DNA of 64,000 nucleotides from Patagioenas fasciata. Lineage: Eukaryota; Chordata; Aves; Columbiformes; Columbidae. The DNA lies in assembly GCF_037038585.1 (NCBI RefSeq), contig NC_092523.1, positions 46,021,501 through 46,085,500 on the forward strand, written 5' to 3'. Positions 23,696-35,900 of this stretch are shown here, piece after piece. The position numbers and the translations under genes are program-made. The notes beneath the pieces were generated by a model. It worked only from the letters and a program-made list of their open reading frames with translations. It was not told the DNA's origin and made no database searches. How positions within the stretch are numbered: position 1 is the first letter of the stretch; every line of letters begins with the position of its first letter.

Positions 23696-26600
23696 GGAAT
23701 TCAACCAAGTGACTTGCGGAGAGGGGCCAGCGACCATTCCAGATGCCTGCTGAATCAAGACTGTCTGGTAGGCCTTAGGCAAGATTTGGTTTCAGCTGAA
23801 GGAAAGGCTCTAAGTCAAAAAGATAAAGCACATATCAGACTAAGCTGTTAGTACTGGGCTGTTTTCAAGGCCCAGCCCTACCAGTATCAGGACCGTTAGG
23901 TCACATGTATTATGCACATCATGCAACCATTTGGACTGTATCTGATGTACTTCAAAGCCTAAAGCTTGTTCACTACAGCATGCCATCTCATTCACATTTG
24001 GGCACCCTCATGCACTAGGTAAGGCTCATGAGCTGCTGCCCAGCTGCTTTTTGGTATTCTGCAGTGGGAGAGAAACTGAGGCACTAGCCACAACTGGGAT
24101 GTGCATGGGATGGAATGCTGATGTGAAAGTAGCCTTTTAGAAAGTATTTTCTGTAGCTGAAATCCCACAAGGCAGCTTCTTCACTTTGTGTCTCCCTGAA
24201 CATGTTTCTCAGGAGGAGTTTCCTGTATGGGCTGTCAGAAAGCCAAAAGAGTTGCAGACAGTGGTCACAGGAGAAAAACAACTGTTGTACTTTTAAAGTG
24301 ATGGTATACATGTTTTTTCCTGATGTGAGACGCTAGCTTCATCTGGAAATTCTTGTTGAGATCCATGAAAGTAAAAAATAGCTTAGGATCCTTTTATGCT
24401 GGATGAAAGGGCACTTAATGAGATAGTAACTTTGGGAAAACCACTAGCTGGCCAAGAACATCTACATTCAGTTCAATATGGTTTGTGTTAATACCCAAAC
24501 ATAAAACAAAGAAAGTTTTTTAATAAGTTGCATTTTTTAGTTTGGACTTGGACCCTTACAGTTTATATTTACTTTAATCCTGCCTTATATGGTATTGCTG
24601 GATTTCACTTACAGAAGATGGAGTTACTTTACTGACATCAAACTGAATTATGGGTATTGTTTAGTTGTCTGTTTCAAATCATAATGGTCTGAGACTTGAC
24701 ATTTGGGATTGTCATAATAATACTTCCCAGGTGCAGAAATCTGTTCTTAAGATCACTTCAGCAAGATTCATTATTTCTACTATACCACTATACACTATTT
24801 CACTATACAGTTACATTCATTATCCAATACTGGTATTGACAAGCTGTGACTGAAACAGCCCTCAATATACCAGTGCTGTTCTGTAATGCAGTAGATTTGA
24901 GAAACTCTGCGGGCTCTGTTGCATCCTCCTGTAAGAGGAGTTTAATCTTAGCAATGCAGAGCAAACTAATCATGTGTCTAGATCTTCTCTGACACCTTCT
25001 GCAATCAGTGGAAAGACTCCTGTTGATTTTCATAGGCTTGTAGTCCAAAGCTCCCAGGAACATTATTGTCTTAAATATTTCTTTGATAGGTTTTGTTTGG
25101 GCTGAAAAAAATCACAAGAGTGGAAGTGTATCTATGACTTAACCTGCCCCTTTTCACATCCTTGGGATGTTACTGCACGTATTCCTCTAGGTTATTTCCC
25201 ATTACATGCTGCGTGTGCAGGATACTCATCTGAATATGGCATTTGTTGGTGTAGTGGCACAACATTTTGTAACTTTTTACTGCTCAGATGATGAGAAACA
25301 ATTTCAGCACAGATCTTCAAAGGAGGCCTTATAATGGGGCTGCAAACCAATGTGTTCATTTCCGTTTATACTGGGAAACCACTGGCTCAATTTTACTGTT
25401 AGCATCAAAGATCTGCTGAAGTAGATGACACACAACTTTATAAGGTTGTTTACTTTGTTTTAGATTCTTTCACAGTTTATTATTTCTTTGACTAGCTTTC
25501 CAGCTTCATGTTCCAGCCTAACTGCATATTTAACATTCAGATCCTACTGTTTGTGCTCAGGAGAGTACATATCTTTAAACTGTTGCATCTGGATGTAGCA
25601 GAGTTTCCAGAACCATCGATTATTTTCCATCTTTTATTTATGCTTCAGTATCAGACCAACGCTCGGTAACGTAAGACAGTGAGTTTTACTCTCTCCATTT
25701 GTTCTGCAGAAAAGGACTGACAATGAACTCATGCAAATCGATTGGGAAATTAAAAACCAAAAAAATCTATCTTGCATCTGATTATTTCCTTCCTATGCAT
25801 TTGTGAGCAGCCATACAATAAGAGATGGTTTCAGGGGGTCTCTAAAGCTTGTTGTAGCACACATCTAGCACACTTTAGAGTCAGAAAAGTCCTAGCTTTC
25901 ATTTCAGAAACAGCCTCAATGTTAACTTTGGTTCCTGCCATGCTGACTTCTTGAAATGTTTGAAAGCAACAATCCCTTGTACACTATATGGCAAATAGCC
26001 ACAAAAAATATTGCTGTTGCAGGAAACAAAAACTCCCCTTCCACTGCTTTTGCAGAACAATGAACAGGCATGAAAAATGGCAGCAGCTAGAGTGGCCTGC
26101 TAGGTTATAGGATGGGTGGGGTTTGAAAAAGGGTCCCCTTGCCAAGATTCAAGAGAAGGTCCCCTTAATTCTGATGGCTTTCAGCTGGATATACTGATTT
26201 TGCCTCCTGTATTATCTGTTGCAGCTGTTTTTGCAGAGAATGCAAAAGAAAGTGATGGGAGAAATAAACTGTGTTTGGGGGAGGTCTGAATTCTTCCTTT
26301 TTAAGATTTCCCAGGAAAAAGTAACTCTGGCCTGGGGCTGGATGATCTGTGTGCTTTACTGCTTAGGCAGTTTCTGTGAGTTCGTTTGCTTTGGTTTTTG
26401 GACAGCAGTTCAGAGAGAAAGAAAACACTGGCTCCATACTAATTGCACTTCCTCTGACACCAGCAACAAGGACATTTTTCCAACACCTCCCTGAAATCTT
26501 ATTGGGTTTTGCCTGAATGAAATAAAATTAGTTGAATTCTTTTGCTATAGCTTTTACTTGTGCTATGTCACTGTTAAGATTGAAAGGACCCAATTTTTAT

Positions 26601-27230
26601 TTATTTCAAGAGACATTCACACCTTTTTGGTAAAGAAATTGCAGTGTGATAAAAATGTATCTTCCATCACATGGTGTAAATGTGAACAGGAATCAGCCCC
26701 AGAGAAATCTTCATGAACCAATAAAATTTAAAAATCACATAATAACAAAATTGTTTCTGGACATAATATTTGTGTATTTATATAAATAGTACTACATAGT
26801 TTCTTAAGACTTTCATGATATCATACAACATAATACTATACAAGACATCAGCTTAAAACCAACTTTTATTTCCTTGCAAAATCTTTCAGTATTATATCAG
26901 TTAAATTGCCTTGCTTTTGTTTATCTCAACAATTTGTTCATAAGCTTTCCAATTTTTTTTTCCCCATTGGCTTTAATTTAAGTGAAAAGTTATTTGAAAA
27001 GTAAAAGGACTATTTAACATCTAAGCGAAAAGATTAGTTAAAGATAATTGTCTCTTATTAAATATATATTCATTCAGAAAAAAAAAAAAAAACAAAACAC
27101 ACAAAACAACAACTTGAACAGAGGAACAGCTTCAGTGAGACCTAAATTCTTACGTTATGCTTAAAGCTAAACATACACTTCTGGGTTTTTTTTGTAGAAC
27201 AAGTCTGAACACAAGTACATTTTAAAGCAC
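23696..27230. other. Spacer between the candidate gene and the GUCY1A1 3' end
   Basis: AT-rich DNA with an A run at 27078-27092. A plus-strand AATAAA near 26265 (GAAATAAACTG) followed by a G/T-rich stretch, and another near 26521, could end a plus-strand transcript. No coding or mobile element recognised. Confidence 0.6.
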
Positions 27231-27236
27231 TTTATT
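27231..27236 (-). terminator. Candidate polyadenylation signal AATAAA for GUCY1A1
   Basis: TTTATT on the plus strand (AATAAA in minus orientation). It is followed downstream by a GT/T-rich stretch containing TTGTGTTC. Alternatives exist at 29005-29010 and near 26860. Confidence 0.35.
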
Positions 27237-29768
27237 GAATCATTGTCTTAAATACGTGTCTAAATCCTGTTTACTTTACTGACATTCAAGCATATTGCTT
27301 CCTATATACACTCAAATGCCGTATCAGGATACTTCCATGAACTAAGGCTGAAGAAGACATGGGAATGTTTCGAACTTTTCAGAAAAAAAGTTAGTGAAAT
27401 AAAATTAATTCTACAGCAATTCTATCCTAGGTAATGTAGCCTGGGGTGTATTAAAAAAGAGAGTTATAAAAAGTAATGCTGGAAGATTAATTTGATCTGT
27501 AATAAGAACTTTGGCCTACGACACATTTTATGTTACAGAGATACACTCAGGAAGGTGTCAGGAACTGCCATGAGGAACATCCTACTGAATTACAGACTTA
27601 GATGAAATCTGGCTTTGAGAATCAACCAGTCCGGCAGTAGTTCTTTTCTAGGGACAAAAGGACATTCCCTCCCAAGAGGCCCTCCCATTCGGTAGATACG
27701 GAGAAAGAAATCCTTTTTATTCAAAAGTCCTTTTGTTTTTAAACACTCAACAGATGACAGGGATGTATAGATTCCTACTGACTTTAGTCATTACTGGCTC
27801 AATATCATGAGCCTACTGAAAAATCAGTAGTCAAATACTCAGTTTTAACTCCAGGAGCATGCACATGGGACTGCTTCTAGCCCCTGGGTATTTATGCCAA
27901 TAGAACAGAATTTTCTGATCAAAATCATAAAGAGCAGTAGCCAAGACTTGCAGAGTTCTTGTTTCCTTGAAACACTGCTATAAAAAATGTTACAAATTCA
28001 TATGCTTATATATGTGCATGTATATATATGGCATGTGCAAGAGATAGGTGTATATATAATATATAGGGAGACTTTCAGATTCCAACTTTGTGTCACAGAA
28101 TTATTTCTAAGCATCTTGGATGGATACAGGAGACCTCAAGGAACAGCAGGGTTCAATGTTTCGAGTTTTGTTCAAATGCTGCTTACAGGAAATGTGAATT
28201 AAAATATGCATTTAAAATGTTCTTAGTGCTAGTCTCTTACAGGATTTTTCTCAAGGTTCTGATGGTACCTGCTCTGTATGAGTTATTACTGAAAAACAGT
28301 AGGATAAAACAGTGTAGCAGCTTCAAAATAAACCAGTTAGGTTTAGAAAATGAACAGAATGGCATCTTAATGTAATGTAATTGCTCTCTGTAAATATTCA
28401 GGGAGTAATACATGATTCAGTGGCAAAGTGGCTTGAAGAAAGACTTATGGCTTGATAGGCCAAAAGTCAAGAGGTCAATAAGTTTGAATAATAACTAATA
28501 GTATACGATACTACTGGAAATATTTGTAGGTGAAAGCAATGCAGCTCCACAGCCTGCAGCCAGGATCAAACTGCAGCACAGAGGCATTTCTGTGCAGATG
28601 GATCTGTTACTTTGAGAGGCAGAATCCTAAACTTGGGACTCATAACTAACCCTGTTCTGCCAGTTCCAGAGGCAGACACTTGAGAGGTCTCCACTCTCCA
28701 CAATAGAAAAGCTTGTATGGTAGTAATATTAATGCTTTGTATAAGTGTTCATATGTTTTATAGCATTTGTATTCACCTGTATATTCCCCTGGCAACTTTC
28801 AAGCGAATATACCATAGGTATTTCAATAACATGTCATACCCACATTGCTGTCCTTGAATAAGGATCAGAGCTTTAAACTGGTGTGCTTCTGTTCCATTTT
28901 ATACACTCTGACTGGAATTTCTTTTCTAAGCAAACACTCCAAAGCATGTTTTATTACACTTCTTTTAAAAAATTTCAAATATAATTGACAACAAAAAGAA
29001 AACATTTATTGCTCTAATACATAATAGCAAGTGGGTATTATTATTTCTTGTATTTTAAAAAACCCAAGAACTAAAATGTTATTTGATCATTGCAGAGACT
29101 TCAGTATGTGATTATACAGTGTTTTAATCTATGTTCATTTTATACACGCAAAGTTCATGAAACAGTAAGCAGCAAACTCTGCTATGTGTATTAGCTACAA
29201 TCAGCAGCCTGATCCAGAAGATGCTGAGCACCTTCAACACATGGACTCCAGTCAGTGTTAGAAAATGGTCAGCAGCTTCTACGATGTGGCCCAAATGATG
29301 CACTCAGAAGGAGTATGTGATAGCAATGACAATATTTTAATGGATATTTTCTTATGGAATCACTAAGAAAAAATATTTTTAATAGTCATTGGTAAGCACC
29401 AGCTCACAACACTGCATGTGGCACATCGCATTTCCTGACACATTGCATATACAATACATCTAGAATTCTCAGTACAGAGAGAACTGAGAAGGTTGTTACA
29501 TAGCACTTACAAATTACCACAGGAAAAATGTAGTCTTTAGTAGCATTTTCAACAGTGAAGTTCCAATATTATTTTAGTGACTATGTTCCTTACGCAAAGG
29601 AAAAATAAAAAGTAGTCAGTGACATACTTCCTGAAATTTTAATACTGGCTTTCAGGTGATCACAATCTAAAGTGCTTTCATGTTTCGTACATGTTTAAAA
29701 ATTTTCAATTTATACAAAAAAAATCAAAATATTTATAAATTTCTTTTATACACTTGTGAATGTACAAT
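27231..29768 (-). other. GUCY1A1: Probable GUCY1A1 3'UTR
   Basis: AT-rich DNA downstream of the stop with no recognisable coding segment. Minus-strand AATAAA hexamers occur at 29005-29010 and 27231-27236, and another near 26860. The 27231 copy is followed by a GT-rich tract and is a plausible main site, giving a 3'UTR of about 2.5 kb. The true end is not decidable from sequence alone. Confidence 0.45.
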
Positions 29769-29970
29769 TTAGTCTATTCCTGTTTCCTCACCGAAAAAAT
29801 TGGCATTGCCATCTCCCAAATCTCTCTTTTGAAACCAAGTCTGTGAGTTTGTTCCTTGAATATAAGCATCCAGAAAATAACAAATTCCAGGGATATCACT
29901 TGGAAAATTTGGTGGAAGTTCTTCTCTTGAGCGAGGTGTGAAAACAAAACCTGGATACTCCTTTAACAAC
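29769..29970 (-). CDS. GUCY1A1: GUCY1A1 coding exon 8, C-terminus and stop
   Basis: 202 nt after acceptor TTCTAG. It encodes (R)[20 protein letters not shown] through to [14 protein letters not shown] and a TAA at 29769-29771. The EETGID ending resembles the alpha-1 family C-terminus (human ends GKASGID). Confidence 0.96.
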
Positions 29971-32900
29971 CTAGAACAAAAATTAATCATCTTGATTAAA
30001 AATGAATCAGTCACTGGTTGTTACTACAAGTGCAGACATTTGATAATTCTTCATGTACAGCAGAGTAGAATGTAGCCGGGCAGAATCTAATTTAGTATTT
30101 ATATGTTATTTACTGAAAATAAAAAATAATACTGTTTATTTGGTAACCCTAATAACCTATTAACTTATGCAGCAGCATGAACAGGAGTACTGCTTCTCTT
30201 TTTTTTCTTTCATCAATGTTTTACATGTAGGTGCTATGTTTGCTGTAAATATTTTCAAAAATTATTCAGTACTGAAAGCTGTCTCAGATTTGCACATGAA
30301 ACCAGCACTACAATTAATGTTTCAACTAAGTAAATACTGAAAAGCTTGTTAACTAATCTATTCAGATCCTTTTACCAATTCTAATATTCTAATAATTTTG
30401 TTTTTTTTCACACATGGGTCCAATAAACCCAGTGGTCTTCTATATCTGAAACACAGGTTGCTAATCTATAGGGAGAATTTCTAGAAGAAACAATCATCTC
30501 TATCAGGTCAGTGGTATAAAATCCAGACTTCGATCTGGAGTTCAGCTTGTAGACTGCTGTTACCTTCAAAATCGAAACAGTTTCCTATTATTTTGCCTGG
30601 CACCTATAAGACGCTATTACTTGGCCATGAACATGTTGCAAGGTTATTTTTAAGCAACATTAAAGAGATAACAATAAGAGAGTATGAGATTGGGAGGACA
30701 AAGACGCTGTATTTCACATGGGAGAGCCTGCTAGCTTTCTGCATAATCACATAGTACACATTACTAAAAATGCCTGATTTGAGTGGATAAACAGTACAGC
30801 CTAAGTTCCACACTAAAAGGTTTAAACTGAGTTGGTATCAAGACCTGTACAACTTAACACTGGTGTGGTTGATTCATTGCAACCTATTCATTCATCTTCC
30901 CGAAGCAAAATAGAATAAGGGTGTGTAGGGTGATGTTTCACAACTCTTTAGTTAGGTTGTTACTTTGAAGGGCACCTGCAGCCAGTTTGGCATCCAGTTC
31001 ATACTGACAGCCACATAGCTCAAAGAGGAGCCAAATATATTAAAGAAGAAGAAGAAGTAAAAAAAAAAACAAAAACAAAAACAAAGAACAGCTGCAAGGT
31101 AAGAAGCAAAATTGTCCCAAATGTGACATCTGAAAATAAATATCGGCTCTACTGTTTCTACCCTTTTTCTTGCTGCTGCTTGTTGCGTTGTGACTAAAAA
31201 TAACCATGATGCATTCATGAGCAATCAGATAAAAAGAGAAAAAGGAAAACAAACAGCAGAATTTCAGAGGGAAAAAAAAACAAACTGGAGGATAATGAAC
31301 TACTACAGTAACTACTTCAGGTTGACATTTTACAGATATGAAGCACTGTACCTGTAAGTTGTTGGGCTGACATTTATTTTCCTAGGTACACTGCAAGATT
31401 CAAACTTATTGGCAAGGGTTACATTATTTCCAAAAAGGCAATAACGAGGCATTTTAACCCCAACAACTCCAGCAAAGACAGATCCAGAATGAAGGCCAAT
31501 ACGCATCTTTAAATAAAAGATAGAAAACAGTATTATTAGGTATAAATTAATGGTTAAAGTCAGTTTTATAAATTATTCCTCTATTAAAAAAAAAAATAAA
31601 AAGAAATAAATAATGACCTACTAATATAAACTGAGTTAGTACAGTTTCCTTAAAATATCTGTATTGTCATCACTGCTCACGAAGAGCAAACCAGCTGAAG
31701 TTTACCTTGCCTTGCATTTATAGTATGTAGATCTTCATCTGATATGACTGTGATAACACTGCACTCTGCAGCAGTAAATTAATCTGAAACATCAGCAAAA
31801 GTTACTATGACACTTGGATATGTTCCTGGGAGGAATTACGTGACACGATGTAGTTAGACTGGTGACAGTTAATGAATAGTTCTTGCTTTGCTGTTAAGGT
31901 CAGAAGACAACTCTTAAGGAACAGCAAAGACAATCTACATATGCTGTAGTTCCAAATAAACTCTATTGACAAGGTTGCACACAGAGTAAATCCCAAGCCC
32001 AGAGTACAGATAATTAATACAGCAATTGACACATTTTGATACCTCTTCTTTATAACTCATACTGAGATTTCTGAGTTTTGCTTAGCTGCTGCTGCTTTCT
32101 GTGTTCCTTTTTCTTTGACATGTGTGCTTTCTCTTATGTACATTATACATACATAGACATTTTCTTCCGAGTAGCACTCTGGCATGATATCAGAAAGCTT
32201 GCATATCTACTATGTGTGCTACTCTATACATATCTAGAGAATATAATCCCATTATGAAGAAGCCACAATTTCTAATGTTGGGTGGAAAACCAGAAAACCC
32301 TGCAACAAAAGCAAAATCCACCCACACAGCAAAGATGGCTGAATTATGTACATCAAAATAGAAGTCTGATTTAAAATATGCAGTTTGCAGTCACGCTTTT
32401 TTGACAATTCATATAGAAAATGACAGTAGGGTGTATGACCTGTTTGCTGCTTTGCAAAACAGCCAGTGCTTTCGTGAAGCATTTCATTAAAATAGATGAA
32501 TGCTTTCATTAAAAGTAGAAAAATTCAGTTTTCTTCTAAGAAGTTTCTGCAATTTTTTATCCCTATTTTAACATTACTTTTTAAAATGTAATAACATTCC
32601 TCATTCAAAATCATAGAGGTAGCATTTGTGTGGAAATTATAAACATGTTATAATATTGTCAAGATGTTTCCAGATTTTTAAAGTCGAATTTAATTTGATA
32701 TTGTGAAATACAAAGAGAACAACATGTATTTACAATATAATACTGCTGTTCTCTGTGATAAATGTGAAATGTAATCATCTTAATAACCATTTTCTCTGTC
32801 TTGGAACACAAATATTCCTTAATCTAAAATCAAAGCAGCCTGAAGTTTTCTAAAGGAACAAAGGAACAGATAAATGTTAAAAACGAGCAAATGAAAGACA

Positions 32901-35900
32901 TCATGAACTGAGACACCTGTTTTAAAAATAATAGAACCCCATTCCAGGACATTTTAACTTGGTAGAAGGCCTACGTCATTTGTCATGCCTTTCCTTTTTT
33001 TTTCCCTCAGTGAGAGGTAAACCTACATGAAAAATTCAGTACATGTGTAGTGGTTTAGAATCTGACTATAAAACAAGAACAGCAACAGAATCCTTTAAGG
33101 ATGTGTGGATTACTGCAATCAGAACACGTCTTTGATAAATCATATTTATACCTGTTACCTAAAAAGATTTAGATGTTCTCACTGGGACTAATTTTGAGAG
33201 AGGATTAGTCTCCTCATTAAAAAACAATAACCATGCAACTGACAAATTTAGTGCTACTGAGACAAAAACTGCAGCTCGTCAGTGCGCACCTACTGATTTC
33301 ACTGCATTCAAGTATTTTGCATTGATTTTCAGATCTCTGTTTCATCTTTACCTCTTCACAAAACTCTCATTTATAGAACTGTTCTCCAGCTGTACATATT
33401 TGAATCTCCAGCTTCTCTGAGTTAATACAATTATGTGAAAATTTCCTTGAGACAAAAACCCCAAAAGCAACTAAACAAACAAAAATGCCACTTTAGCCAT
33501 ATAAAATGCAATAAAATATATGACCTTGATAGGCTCTCCATGGGGAGATACCACCTCATCTGACAGCTCCATCATCTTCAGGGCCATCAATGCTATTTGA
33601 ACAGCATGTGTTTCACTCTCTTTGTGTAAACCTCCAGCGACACAGTAGGCATCTCCAATAGTCTCAACCTAAAACAGGAATATTTGTTACAGGCCTTACT
33701 GTTAGGCAGTTTGACATAAAAAAGAATAGTCTGTGATTTCACCAAGAATTGCACTTATATATTGACTAAGTCTTATTTGTCCTGCTCAATTATTGAAGTC
33801 CTGGGCTAAATTCTGCAGTATCATTCAAAAGGAAAAACTGTACAACTTGTATTTACTGCTTGGCACGATGCTAAAATACTTTTCCTTGCTCACCTGCTGT
33901 CAGACACCCATAGCTACATTAAACACCTATTTATTCCAGATTCACAGCATTGTCATTGAAATTAGTTTTTTAAATTAGCTCTTAAGTTTTGATGCCCTTC
34001 TCTCATGGCTGCATGAACAGCTGATTATGTTGATTTTTGTTTGTTTGTTTTCTGATTTATCTCAATATGTTGTTCTTATAATGAAAGTTTAGAGCAAAAT
34101 AATTTTTTGACTTCTGTTATCCTCTGTCCCATTTAGTCTTCCTTTCCTGCCCCAGAACCCCACAGAAATGCAATAAATTGTGTACCTTGTAGACATCTAG
34201 CTCTCCACATTGGTAATCAAAACGAGTATAAAGCTCATTAAGCATGGTGATAACCTGCATAGGTGAGCATTGGGAACAGATGGCAGTGAATCCAACAATG
34301 TCAGAGAAAAGCATTGTGACATTATTAAATTTCTTGGCTTGCACAACTTGTCCCTGCCACAGCTGCTGAGCAACCTCTCCAGGAAAAATGGAAAACAAAA
34401 GATCTACGGTCTTCTTCTTTTCTTCTTCAAGTGCTTGATGGGCTTGCTCAAGGGTTGCTTTTAGCTTTCCTAACCTCTTCTTCAGTCCATCCTGAGCTCG
34501 GGCCTGCTCTCCTATCAGAACAACATCTCTCAATGCATTGTGAATGGGAATATCTGAGAGGTACAATCCACGTCCTGTGAAATCTTCTAGTCTATCCACA
34601 CAAGGAGATCCCAAGAACAGGATAGCACTGGACTCAAAAATATATATCATTTGGCCTTTAAGATCCATTACCTGCAACAATTAAAGAAACAAGAATTGAT
34701 ACAAAACATGCATGGTTTAGAAGCAAGAAGTTTTAGAGGAAATACATTTTGCTGAAAGGTAGGAAAATCAGACATGTCCATAGTCCTTACATTTTCATTT
34801 AGTTGCTTAAGAGAAAACATGGGGTGCTAAATCATAAAGCCATAAAATAAGTTCACTCTGCTTAAGCCTTCTGGTATAAAAGTTAGATGACAACTTAAGG
34901 ATAACCACTTAATTATTTTTGCTTATTAGTATCAGTTTTAGCTTAGGAAGAAAAGAAAAACAAAAAGAAGAATATTGTGCATTTTCATCTGTTGATAAAA
35001 TGTCACTGAGTACAGTGGTCTATGAATTTCTGCTAATAACTCTAGTGTTTAGGTCATGCACTACTTTGTAAGATGAAGTGAGAATATCTGCTTCAATTTT
35101 ATCATAGGATGTTCAGTACTCCCTGCAACTTAAAATTAAAGACATAAATGGCAGAAATATCCCATTTTAATGATCTAAAAAGGTGAAATATTTTGTGTAA
35201 AGTGTTTTTATGTCCCTTCTATATCCAGGAGTGTAATGTGCAAGGTGCTGCAGAGCTCCTCTTAACATTGCTTTGAAAGACCATTTTTTGAAGAAAACCT
35301 GTTACTTGCTAATAGGCATTTGCATATGTAAGTACATGCAAAAGCAAAGCAGAGTCTACCATCCCCTGTAATCACTGAACTCTTGCCTAGTGCAGAAATG
35401 GATCTGAGATGAAGCAGCTAATGAGTGCTACATTTTTTTCCTGTTCAAAGGGTGTAACCTTTATCGTTGTTCTTCATTTAAGTTCTTGGAGTGTTGAGTC
35501 TGAACTCCTAATTCATCCTGGAGTGCTCAGGCATATATCAGCTGGAATTCAGCTGGGCCCGTGATGAATAAAAGCAGTCATTGAATATTTGATGTTTTTT
35601 AATGACCTAGGTCATCTGCTGCAGACCCTGCTTCAGCAAAGATAGTAAGATATCCCATCAGCTGAAACTGACATGTTTGGCAACTGCATCCGATGAAAAC
35701 ATCAGAATATCAAAGATACCACAATACCAAAGATACCACAGGCTGAATGAGCACAGGAAATGTCTGCTTCATTCCCCAAATTCTAGAGCTGCTGTTTCCA
35801 GATGACTGAGGGACACTTTAGTAAAGCTATCCCTGCCATTATCTTTGTGTTGGAGATGCCCCTATTTTGAGCAGCATGGCATGTCATTGGCTTTGTCTTA

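Noticed and set aside
26219-26494. 91-codon plus-strand frame with hydrophobic stretch
   Set aside because: Could mimic a membrane protein, but it starts at a non-consensus position, has no splice or promoter context and no family I know.
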